NCBI GenBank assembly: GCA_963169235.1
Contig: CAUJCX010000006.1
Span: forward strand, 1 to 64,000
DNA from: Actinomycetota bacterium
Lineage (GTDB): Bacteria; Actinomycetota; Thermoleophilia; Miltoncostaeales; Miltoncostaeaceae
Length of the DNA stretch: 64,000 nucleotides
Direction: 5' to 3'
Shown here: positions 26,383 through 33,458 of the stretch, piece by piece
How the letters are laid out: every line of letters starts with the position of its first letter
How positions within the stretch are numbered: the stretch's first letter is position 1
The notes under the pieces: model-generated
Seen by the model: only the letters and a program-made list of their open reading frames with translations
What the model was told of the DNA's origin: nothing
Database searches by the model: none
Position numbers and translations under genes: made by a program

Positions 26383-27141
26383 CTAGGCGAACGGGTTCTT
26401 GACCTGGTCGAGCAGGTCCTGAACGCCGGTCACCTTCCACAGTGCCCAGGCCAGCACGGCACCGATGAGCGGACCCACCACGGGAACCCACGAGTAGCCC
26501 CAGTCCGAGTCGCCCTTGCCCTTGATGGGGAGCACGAAGTGGGCGATGCGGGGACCGAGGTCACGAGCGGGGTTGATGGCGTATCCGGTCGGGCCACCGA
26601 GGGAGGCACCGATACCGACGACCAGCAGCGCCACGGCCAGCGGACCCATGGCCGAGGGCGAACCGCCCGAGACCAGCACCCAGTAGACGAGGACGAAGGT
26701 CGCGATGGCCTCCGTGATGACGTTCCACGTGTAGTTGCGGATGGCGGGACCGGTGGAGAAGACCCCGAGCTTGTTGGCCGGGTCCTCTTCGGCGTCGAAG
26801 TGGTCCTTGTACGCGACCCAGGCCAGCACGGCGCCGACGAACGCGCCGACCAGCTGGCCGCACACGTAGACGATGAACTGCCCGAAGTCGATGCCGCCGT
26901 GGCTGGTGCCCTTGAGCAGCAGACCGAGGCTAACGGCCGGGTTCAGATGTCCGCCGCTCTTGAAGGCGACGTAGACACCAGCGAACACGGCCAGACCCCA
27001 GCCGAAGTTCACGAGCAGGAAGCCACCACCATTACCCTTGGTGCCCTTCAGGGCCACGTTGGCGACGACGCCGCAACCGAGCAGGATCAGCATCCCGGTT
27101 CCCAGCATTTCGTACAGGAAGATCTGTCCGTTGGTAATCAA
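26383..27141 (-). CDS. glpF: glycerol facilitator (aquaglyceroporin)
   Basis: MIP-family channel for glycerol uptake, 252 residues with six membrane helices and the two half-helix NPA motifs: SGGHLNPAVSLG (Asn67) and YAINPARDLGPR (Asn190). The Asp after NPAR is the residue that marks glycerol facilitators rather than water channels. I chose TTG 27141 (LITNGQIFLYEML) because AGGAG sits 8 bases upstream; the longer frame to 27210 has no ribosome site. First gene of the glpF-glpK unit, divergent from glpD. Confidence 0.93.
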   Translation of the reverse strand: MITNGQIFLYEMLGTGMLILLGCGVVANVALKGTKGNGGGFLLVNFGWGLAVFAGVYVAFKSGGHLNPAVSLGLLLKGTSHGGIDFGQFIVYVCGQLVGAFVGAVLAWVAYKDHFDAEEDPANKLGVFSTGPAIRNYTWNVITEAIATFVLVYWVLVSGGSPSAMGPLAVALLVVGIGASLGGPTGYAINPARDLGPRIAHFVLPIKGKGDSDWGYSWVPVVGPLIGAVLAWALWKVTGVQDLLDQVKNPFA

Positions 27142-27291
27142 CCTGCGTGCTCCTTGTGTGGTCGATGATGAGTGCGGGCCCGGGTCAGTGCCTCCGGGCC
27201 GGATGAACAACGGCGTCCGTGCTGTTCGTCACAAACTATTCCAGTCCGGCCCGCGGTTGAACACGCGCTTTCAAGTTTTTCCGTAAGTATC

Positions 27292-27316
27292 TGCACGAAT
27301 TGCACTTCGGTTGCAC
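27292..27316. promoter_or_regulatory. three TGCAC direct repeats in the glpF-glpD spacer
   Basis: TGCAC occurs at 27292, 27301 and 27312, the last two within TTGCAC. They lie in the most AT-rich part of the 261-bp divergent spacer. Candidate binding sites for a glycerol regulator; no glpR is present nearby. Confidence 0.35.
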
Positions 27317-27402
27317 GCCCGTTGGTCTGGACGGCGGCGGCCTCGCCGCCCTATCGTCTGGCTTCTGTAACGGTGACCCACCGAGCCTCATGAGGTGATG
27401 CG

Positions 27403-29139
27403 ATGACGGACCGAGAATCCCCCGCTGCCGCGTCGGCGAAGCTGGGTCCCGACGAGCGCCGCGCCAGCCTCGCGCGCCTGCGTGACGAGACGTTCGACGT
27501 CCTGGTCATCGGCGGCGGCGTCGTCGGGGCCGGGTCCGCGCTCGACGCGGCCACGCGGGGCCTGAGCGTCGCGCTGGTGGAGGCGCGCGACCTGGCGTCG
27601 GGCACGTCGTCGCGGTCGTCGAAGCTCTTCCACGGCGGCCTGCGCTACCTCGAGATGATGGAGTTCGGGCTGGTGCGCGAGGCCCTGCACGAGCGCGACC
27701 TGATGCTGACCCGGCTGGCGCCCCACCTGGCGAAGCCCGTGCCGTTCCTGTTCCCGCTGAAGAACCGCGTCAAGGACCGCCTCTACATCGGGGCGGGCGT
27801 CGCGATGTACGACCGCATGGGCGGCAACCGGTCGGTGCCGGCGGGCAAGCACCTCTCGAAGAAGGGCGCCCTGGCGCTGGTGCCGGCGTTCAAGGAGAAC
27901 TCGCTCATCGGCGGCATCGTCTACTACGACGGCAAGGTCGACGACGCCCGGCACACCATGACGCTGGCCCGCACGGCCGCGTCGTTCGGCGCGGTGGTGC
28001 GCACGTCCACCCAGGTGGTGAAGTTCCTCAAGGAGGCCGACCGGGTGGTGGGCGCCCGCGTACGCGACATCGAGACCGGCGAGGAGGTCGACGTCCGCGC
28101 GGGCGTGGTCATCAACTCCACCGGCGTCTGGACCGACGAGCTGCAGCGCCTGTCCGGCGGTCGCGGCCGGTTCAACGTGCGGGCGTCCAAGGGCGTGCAC
28201 CTGGTGGTGCCGCGCGACAAGATCTCGTCGGAGTCCGGCATCATCCTGCGCACAGAGAAGTCCGTGCTGTTCGTGATCCCGTGGAAGGCGCACTGGATCG
28301 TGGGCACCACCGACACCGACTGGAAGCTCGACCTCGCGCACCCCGCGGCCACGAAGGCCGACATCGACTACATCCTCGATCACGTCAACGAGGTGCTGGC
28401 GGTGCCGCTGACCCACGACGACATCGAGGGCGTCTACGCCGGCCTGCGGCCGCTGCTGGCGGGCGAGAGCGACCAGTCGTCCAAGCTCTCGCGCGAGCAC
28501 GCCGTGGCGCGCGTCGCCCCCGGCCTCATCAGCATCGCGGGCGGCAAGTACACCACGTACCGCGTGATGGCGGCCGACGCCGTCGACGCCGCGGCCAAGG
28601 AGCTCCCCGGCGCCGTCAAGGAGTCGGTCACCGAGAACATCCCCATCCTGGGCGCCGACGGCTACCACGCCCTGGTGAACCAGGCCGAGCGCATCGGCGA
28701 GCGCCACGGCCTTCACCGCTCGCGCGTGATCCACCTGCTCGACCGCTACGGCTCGCGCATCGACGAGCTGCTGGCCGTCGCGGGCGACGACCCCACCATG
28801 CTCACCCCGCTGCCCGGTGCCGACGAGTACCTCCAGGTGGAGGCGCTGTACGCCACCACGCACGAGGGGGCCCTGCACGTGGAGGACGTGCTCACGCGGC
28901 GCACCCGCATCAGCATCGAGACCGCGCACCGCGGTACCGAGACGGCGCCCCGGGTGGCCGAGATCATGCAGGGCGTCCTGGGCTGGACCGACGACGAGCG
29001 CCAGCACGAGATCGACGCGTACCTCGGCCGCGTGAAGGCCGAGCGGGACTCCCAGACCAAGGACACCGACGAGGCGGCCGAAGCCGAGCGGCTGGACGCC
29101 CCCGAGGTGCGCGACGGGGTGACGTCGCCGGTGGCATGA
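27403..29139 (+). CDS. glpD: aerobic glycerol-3-phosphate dehydrogenase
   Basis: FAD enzyme that oxidises glycerol-3-phosphate to dihydroxyacetone phosphate and feeds electrons to quinone. It has 578 residues. The Rossmann loop VLVIGGGVVGAGSALDAATR is followed by ARDLASGTSSRSSKLFHGGLRYLE, the conserved FAD/substrate segment. ASKGVHLVVPRD, TDTDW and SIAGGKYTTYRVMA also match. The C-terminal cap domain (about 400-540) is complete, followed by a charged tail. ATG 27403 has GAGGTGATG upstream and a TATCGT -10 candidate near 27353. It completes the glycerol route with the divergent glpFK. Confidence 0.96.
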   Translation: MTDRESPAAASAKLGPDERRASLARLRDETFDVLVIGGGVVGAGSALDAATRGLSVALVEARDLASGTSSRSSKLFHGGLRYLEMMEFGLVREALHERDLMLTRLAPHLAKPVPFLFPLKNRVKDRLYIGAGVAMYDRMGGNRSVPAGKHLSKKGALALVPAFKENSLIGGIVYYDGKVDDARHTMTLARTAASFGAVVRTSTQVVKFLKEADRVVGARVRDIETGEEVDVRAGVVINSTGVWTDELQRLSGGRGRFNVRASKGVHLVVPRDKISSESGIILRTEKSVLFVIPWKAHWIVGTTDTDWKLDLAHPAATKADIDYILDHVNEVLAVPLTHDDIEGVYAGLRPLLAGESDQSSKLSREHAVARVAPGLISIAGGKYTTYRVMAADAVDAAAKELPGAVKESVTENIPILGADGYHALVNQAERIGERHGLHRSRVIHLLDRYGSRIDELLAVAGDDPTMLTPLPGADEYLQVEALYATTHEGALHVEDVLTRRTRISIETAHRGTETAPRVAEIMQGVLGWTDDERQHEIDAYLGRVKAERDSQTKDTDEAAEAERLDAPEVRDGVTSPVA

Positions 29140-29140
29140 G

Positions 29141-30304
29141 ATGAGCGACCCCGGCGGCCCCCTGCCGCCGGCGATCTTCCACGGCACGGTCGACCAGATC
29201 CGGGCGCGTCACTCCAGCGTGAAGTGGCGCTTCCACCCCGCCGACGTCGTGCCGGTGTGGGTCGCCGAGATGGACGCCGAGCCGTGCCGGCCCGCCGTGG
29301 ACGCCGCCGCCCGCGCGCTGGCCGACGGCGACCTGGGCTACGGCTGGTACCCCCCGCTCATCGACGCGTTCCGCGACTTCGCCGAGCGCGCGTGGGGATG
29401 GCGCCCCCGCGCGGCGGGCACGGTGGTGGTGGCCGACGTGATGACCGGCATCGCGGAGCTCATCCACGCGCTGACGCCCCCCGGGGGGGCCGTGGTGATC
29501 AGCCCGCCGGTGTACGACTCGTTCTTCGGCTTCGTCGCGTCCACCCGGCGACGGCTGGTGACCGCGCCGCTCGACCCCCGCCATCGCCTCGACCTCGACG
29601 CTCTCGACGTGGCGTTCCGGGAGGCGGGCCGCGACGCCATGTACCTGCTGTGCAATCCCCACAACCCCACCGGCACGGTGCACGCACCCGACGAGCTGGC
29701 CGCGCTGGCCGCCCTGGCCGACCGCCACGGGGTGACCGTGGTGAGCGACGAGATCCACGCGCCGCTGGTGCACGACGGTGCCGTGTTCACGCCGTACCTG
29801 GCGGTCGCGGGGGCCGAGCGCGGCATCACGGTGACGTCGGCCAGCAAGTCGTGGAACCTCGCGGGTCTGCGGGCCGCCCTGGTGATCGCGGGCGCCGACG
29901 CGGGGCCGGCGGTCGCCGAGCTGCACGAGGTGGTGCGCCACGGCGCGCAGCACGTCGCGATCCTGGCCCAGACCGCGGCCTACCGCGACGGGGGCCCGTG
30001 GCTCGCTGCCGCGCACGCCGAGCTCGAGCGCAACCGCGCGCTGCTGACGGCGCTCCTCGCCGACCACCTCCCCCGCGTGCGCGTCACCCCCGCCCAGGCG
30101 ACGTACCTGGCCTGGCTCGACTGCCGCGACGCCGGCCTCGGCGACGACCCGGCCGCCGTCTTCCTCACCCGCGGACGCGTCGCGCTGTCGTCGGGCCTCA
30201 TGTACGACCCCGCCGCGGGTCACGGCTTCGCGCGCTTCAACTACGCGACCTCGCCGGACGTCATCCGGGAGGCCGTCGCCCGCATGGCCCGCGCCGCCGG
30301 TTAA
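29141..30304 (+). CDS. PatB/MalY-type C-S lyase (class I/II aminotransferase)
   Basis: A 387-residue pyridoxal-phosphate enzyme of the MalY/PatB cystathionine beta-lyase group. It begins with HSSVKWRFHP and VPVWVAEMD, typical of that group, and has GYGWYPPLIDAF. YLLCNPHNPTGTVH is followed by VVSDEIHAPLV; TSASKSWNLAGLR carries the PLP lysine. A C-terminal RFNYATSPDVIREAV completes the fold. Likely activity is beta-elimination of sulfur amino acids, but aminotransferase activity cannot be excluded. It starts 1 base after the glpD stop, probably in the same transcript without a metabolic link. Confidence 0.88.
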   Translation: MSDPGGPLPPAIFHGTVDQIRARHSSVKWRFHPADVVPVWVAEMDAEPCRPAVDAAARALADGDLGYGWYPPLIDAFRDFAERAWGWRPRAAGTVVVADVMTGIAELIHALTPPGGAVVISPPVYDSFFGFVASTRRRLVTAPLDPRHRLDLDALDVAFREAGRDAMYLLCNPHNPTGTVHAPDELAALAALADRHGVTVVSDEIHAPLVHDGAVFTPYLAVAGAERGITVTSASKSWNLAGLRAALVIAGADAGPAVAELHEVVRHGAQHVAILAQTAAYRDGGPWLAAAHAELERNRALLTALLADHLPRVRVTPAQATYLAWLDCRDAGLGDDPAAVFLTRGRVALSSGLMYDPAAGHGFARFNYATSPDVIREAVARMARAAG

Positions 30305-30319
30305 GCATGGCCGGGCGGC

Positions 30320-30349
30320 TTGACCGGCCTGGCCAGCCGCGCTTAGCAT
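30320..30349 (+). promoter_or_regulatory. TTGACC-N18-TAGCAT promoter
   Basis: A -35 TTGACC at 30320-30325 and -10 TAGCAT at 30344-30349, 18 bases apart, upstream of the first small paralogue. The same layout occurs before the second paralogue. Confidence 0.55.
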
Positions 30350-30384
30350 CGCCCCATCCGGGCACGCAACCCAGGGAGGACGGC

Positions 30385-30636
30385 GTGACCACGCCCGAAG
30401 AGAAGCCCCACCGGCCGGAAGGACATGGCCTCGACAGCACCCCCACCGAGGACTCCGGGGCGGACACGTCGGGAGCGGGCTACGTGAACGACGACTCGTT
30501 CACCCCCCCGGCGCACGGCGAGGGGCTCGACGGCCCCGAGGTGGCCGACGAGGGTGCCGATGTCTCGAGCGACCACTACGCGAAGGCCGACCACGGCGAC
30601 GAACACGACGAACGAGACGCGCGCGACGAGCCCTGA
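30385..30636 (+). CDS. small acidic protein, first of a tandem paralogous pair
   Basis: An 83-residue hydrophilic protein starting at GTG 30385 behind GGGAGGA. It shares a clear pattern with the next gene: GHGLDS, PT-DSG, SGAGYVNDD, F-PP-HGE, L-G, EGAD and a Tyr-containing end. The remainder is Asp/Glu/His-rich (KADHGDEHDERDARDEP). There is no signal peptide, membrane segment or cysteine; it is likely largely disordered. Each copy has its own TTGAC-18-TA promoter, so they may respond separately. I do not recognise the family. Confidence 0.65.
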   Translation: MTTPEEKPHRPEGHGLDSTPTEDSGADTSGAGYVNDDSFTPPAHGEGLDGPEVADEGADVSSDHYAKADHGDEHDERDARDEP

Positions 30637-30723
30637 GCGCTCTTTTTTCGCACGTTTCCCCTCATAAACGCCGCCGGGGTGGCCGTCATCCCCTCACATC
30701 GCGCTGACTTCGGCGATGTCGGC

Positions 30724-30753
30724 TTGACGGACGGTGGCGCGCGGGCCTAACCT
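30724..30753 (+). promoter_or_regulatory. TTGACG-N18-TAACCT promoter
   Basis: A -35 TTGACG at 30724-30729 and -10 TAACCT at 30748-30753, 18 bases apart, serving the second small paralogue. It leads to an RBS AGGAGG at 30779-30784 placed 5 bases before GTG 30790. Confidence 0.6.
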
Positions 30754-30789
30754 GGGTCTCAGGCCACACGCGGATTCCAGGAGGAAAGC

Positions 30790-31023
30790 GTGCAATCGAC
30801 TCAGGAGAGACCACTTCACCTCAAGGGACACGGACTCGACAGCCCGCCCACCCCGGACTCGGGCCGTGACGTGTCCGGCGCCGGGTATGTGAACGACGAT
30901 GCGTTCCAGCCGCCGCTTCACGGCGAGAGCCTCAACGGCGCTCCCGTGATCCAGGAGGGAGCCGACATCTCGCGCTCCCGCTACACGCTGTGCGACGGCG
31001 TCGAGCTGTCGCTCGCCGGCTGA
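30790..31023 (+). CDS. small protein, second of a tandem paralogous pair
   Basis: A 77-residue protein starting at GTG 30790 with AGGAGG 5 bases upstream. It aligns without gaps to the preceding gene through GHGLDSPPTPDSG, VSGAGYVNDDAF, PPLHGESLNG and EGADIS, then diverges (SRYTLCDGVELSLAG). The shared core is about 55 residues. It contains one Cys and no membrane segment. The strong conservation of the GYVNDD and HGE core, against diverged ends, indicates selected coding sequence rather than chance. Function unknown. Confidence 0.7.
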   Translation: MQSTQERPLHLKGHGLDSPPTPDSGRDVSGAGYVNDDAFQPPLHGESLNGAPVIQEGADISRSRYTLCDGVELSLAG

Positions 31024-31032
31024 CGCGGGGCG

Positions 31033-31102
31033 GTCCCACGGCGCGGGTGCGCCGCGGGACACAGAGAGGTTCGGGGCGTGCACACCCGTCGGTGCACGCC
31101 CC
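31033..31102. terminator. two adjacent hairpins between convergent genes
   Basis: The first hairpin (31033-31044 with 31049-31060) has an 11-bp stem with one mismatch and loop GGGT. The second (31073-31082 with 31093-31102) has a perfect 10-bp stem. They lie between the second small paralogue and the oppositely oriented flavin oxidoreductase, one for each direction. No T-runs. Confidence 0.6.
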
Positions 31103-31124
31103 ATCGCGTCGCCCTGCTGACGCG

Positions 31125-32138
31125 TCAGGCGGCGATCGCCGACAGGCCCATGGCCTCCGCAAGCGTGCGGTACGAGCGGCACCGCGCCTCGTGGTCGTGC
31201 ACGAGGGTCATCACCATGACCTCGTCGGCCACGCACTCGTCGGCCAGCTCGCGCAGCCGGGCGGCGACCATCTCGGGCGTGCCCACCACGTGGGCGCGTA
31301 GGTAGCGGCGCCGCTGGTCGTCCTCGTCGGGCGTGTAGCGGTGGTCCGCGGCCTCCTGGGGCGTCGGCAGCGTGCTGGGCGCCCCCTGCCGCATGCGGAT
31401 GACGCCCAGGGCCATGGAGCCCGCCAGGTACAGGGCCTCCTCCTCGGAGTCTGCGCACACGGCCCCGAGCGCCAGGATGACGCGCGGCTCGGGCCAGTCG
31501 GGGGAGGGGCGGAAGGCGTCTCGGTAGGCGCGGCACGCGTCGGCCGCCCCGCTCGGGTTGAGGTGGCGCGCGAACGCGAAGCCGGTGCCGAACTGCGCCG
31601 CGGCCCGCGGCCCGTAGTCGCTGGAGCCGAGGATCCACACGGGCGGCAGCGGCACGCCCGCCGGCTCGGCCGCGACGCGCGCGTACGGATGGTCGCCGGG
31701 GAAGCCGCCGTCGCAGAACGCCTGCATCGTCGCCAGTTGCTGGGCGAAGTCATCGGCACCCGGAGCGCCACGGCGCAGCGCGTGGGCGGTGACGCCGTCC
31801 GTCCCCGGCGCGCGGCCGAGCCCCAGGTCGATGCGCCCCGGGTGCAGGGCCTCCAGCAGCCGGAACGCCTCCGCCACGTGCAGCGGCGAGTGGTTCGGCA
31901 GCATGATGCCGCCGGAGCCGATCCGCATGGTGCGGGTGCGGTCGGCGACGTGCCCGATGAGCACCTCCGGCGCGGGACACGCCATGCCGGGCGTGTTGTG
32001 GTGCTCGGCCAGCCAGAACCGGCCGTATCCCCATGGTTCGGCCCGCACCGCCAGGTCGAGCGTGTTCGCCACGGCGGTCGCGGCGGGCACCCCCGCGGGC
32101 ACGGGCGTGAGGTCGAGGATGTCCAGCGGCAGCGTCAT
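31125..32138 (-). CDS. LLM-class flavin-dependent oxidoreductase (luciferase-like)
   Basis: A 337-residue TIM-barrel monooxygenase-type protein. It begins LPLDILDLTPVPAGVPA, then RFWLAEHHNTPGMACPAPEV, IRMGSGGIMLPNHSPLHVAE-type sequence (here MRIGSGGIMLPNHSPLHVAE) and ALHPGRIDLGLGRAPGTD. These match the MsnO8-type branch of bacterial luciferase-like oxidoreductases. It would use reduced flavin and oxygen on an unidentified substrate. It is a single gene, with no flavin reductase immediately beside it. Confidence 0.9.
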   Translation of the reverse strand: MTLPLDILDLTPVPAGVPAATAVANTLDLAVRAEPWGYGRFWLAEHHNTPGMACPAPEVLIGHVADRTRTMRIGSGGIMLPNHSPLHVAEAFRLLEALHPGRIDLGLGRAPGTDGVTAHALRRGAPGADDFAQQLATMQAFCDGGFPGDHPYARVAAEPAGVPLPPVWILGSSDYGPRAAAQFGTGFAFARHLNPSGAADACRAYRDAFRPSPDWPEPRVILALGAVCADSEEEALYLAGSMALGVIRMRQGAPSTLPTPQEAADHRYTPDEDDQRRRYLRAHVVGTPEMVAARLRELADECVADEVMVMTLVHDHEARCRSYRTLAEAMGLSAIAA

Positions 32139-32244
32139 CGTCGCCCATGCTGTCAGGTACCCGCGCGCGGGCGCCGCACCCGCGGTCCGCGTGCGGGCGA
32201 CCGGGGGCGCGTGGCGCCGCCCCTGCCGCCCGCCGCGCCGGCGG

Positions 32245-32523
32245 TCAGTCGGGGATGAGGCCTTCCTCGGTCAGCATCGACTTGGCCTCGTTCACCGACG
32301 TCTCGGGGTCGGGGATCATGGCGTCGGAGCCCACGAACTCGTCGTCGGGTACCGGGTCGCCGACCTTCTGCACCAGGTCGCACAGCGCCTGCAGCGCCGC
32401 CGTGAAGGCGGCCTGGTCGCCCGACTCGACGGCCTCCAGCACCTTGTCGTCGACCGAGTTGACGGCCTCCTTGTCCTCATCGGTGAGGCGGAACTGGCCG
32501 ACTCCCATGATGCGGACGATCAC
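32245..32523 (-). CDS. PspA-associated protein PspAA
   Basis: A 92-residue protein opening MIVRIMGVGQFRLTDED, the hallmark of the PspAA domain that accompanies PspA in actinobacteria and other lineages. A helical region (VDDKVLEAVESGDQAAFTAAL) and an acidic C terminus follow. Its GTG (32523) overlaps the pspA TGA (GTGA), so the pair is translationally coupled. It probably binds or modulates the PspA membrane-repair polymer; this rests on family context. Confidence 0.85.
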   Translation of the reverse strand: MIVRIMGVGQFRLTDEDKEAVNSVDDKVLEAVESGDQAAFTAALQALCDLVQKVGDPVPDDEFVGSDAMIPDPETSVNEAKSMLTEEGLIPD

Positions 32524-33260
32524 GACGCACCCCCCGCGGCCTGGCCGGGGTTGGCCCCGCCGGTGCCCATCTCGCGCTTCATGGCCTCGAGCTCGGCGTT
32601 GACGGCGCCCTCGGCCGCCACCTTGTTGAGCTCGCGGTCGATGCTGTCGCCCTGCTGACCCGTGAGGTCCTCCAGAGCGCCCGACTCGATCAGCTCGTCG
32701 ATGGCGCCGGCGCGGGCCTGCATCGTCTCGACCTTCTGCTTGGCGCGGTCCATGGCCATGCCCATGTCGGCCATGTCCTCGCTGATGCCGCTGACGGCCT
32801 CACCGATGCGCGTCTGGGCCTCGGCGGCCGAGTACTGCGCCTTGATGGTCTCCTTCTGCGTGCGGAAGGCCTCCACGCGCGACGTCAGCTTCTGCTCGGC
32901 CAGCACCAGCTTGTCCTGCTCGGCCTGCAGGTTGTCGCGCTGACCCTGGATCGACTCGATCTGCTGCGCCAGGCCCGCCTTGCGCTCGAGGGCGACCCGG
33001 GCGAGGTCCTCACGCCCCTGCGCCAGGGCCTGCTTCGCCTGCCCCTCAAGCTTGGTGGAGCTGGCCGTCAGCTGGTCGATCTGCAGGTCGAGGCGCTTCT
33101 TGCCGGTGGCCACGTCGGCCATCCCGCGGCGCACCTTCTGCAGCATCTCCAGCTGCTTCTCGTACGAGTAGTCGAGCGTCTCACGAGGGTCTTCGGCCCT
33201 GTCGAGAAGCTTGTTGACCTTCGCCTTGATGATGGCCGCCAGTCGCGAAAAGAACCCCAT
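32520..33260 (-). CDS. pspA: phage shock protein A / IM30 family
   Basis: A 246-residue peripheral membrane-maintenance protein. It starts MGFFSRLAAIIKAKVNKLLD, the amphipathic helix and first segment of PspA/Vipp1. It continues as an almost unbroken coiled coil to about residue 215 (YSYEKQLEMLQKVRRGMADV, then RVEAFRTQKETIKAQYSAAE). The C terminus is Gly/Ala-rich. It assembles on stressed membranes as an ESCRT-III-like polymer. ATG 33260 has GAGGAG upstream, with a TAGGAT -10 candidate about 45 bases before it. No pspB/pspC or pspF is present, as in other actinobacteria. Confidence 0.93.
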   Translation of the reverse strand: MGFFSRLAAIIKAKVNKLLDRAEDPRETLDYSYEKQLEMLQKVRRGMADVATGKKRLDLQIDQLTASSTKLEGQAKQALAQGREDLARVALERKAGLAQQIESIQGQRDNLQAEQDKLVLAEQKLTSRVEAFRTQKETIKAQYSAAEAQTRIGEAVSGISEDMADMGMAMDRAKQKVETMQARAGAIDELIESGALEDLTGQQGDSIDRELNKVAAEGAVNAELEAMKREMGTGGANPGQAAGGAS

Positions 33261-33458
33261 GCGCTCCTCATTTCAGGTGACGAAACCCGGTGTCGCCGCC
33301 GTATCCTACGGGCCTGCGGCGTGGTGCGCATACGGTACGCGGCCCGCGGCGTGTGCCGCCACCCGGGCGGTTTCACACCGCGCGGAGCCGGGCCGGACCC
33401 CGCCCGCGCCGGGGCCGGTTCTTCAAGCCGGGCCGCGTCCGGACCATACGTGGTGTGT

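Noticed and set aside
30629-30646. Possible terminator GAGCGCTC followed by six T
   Set aside because: The stem is only four base pairs without a proper loop; too weak to call despite the T-run.
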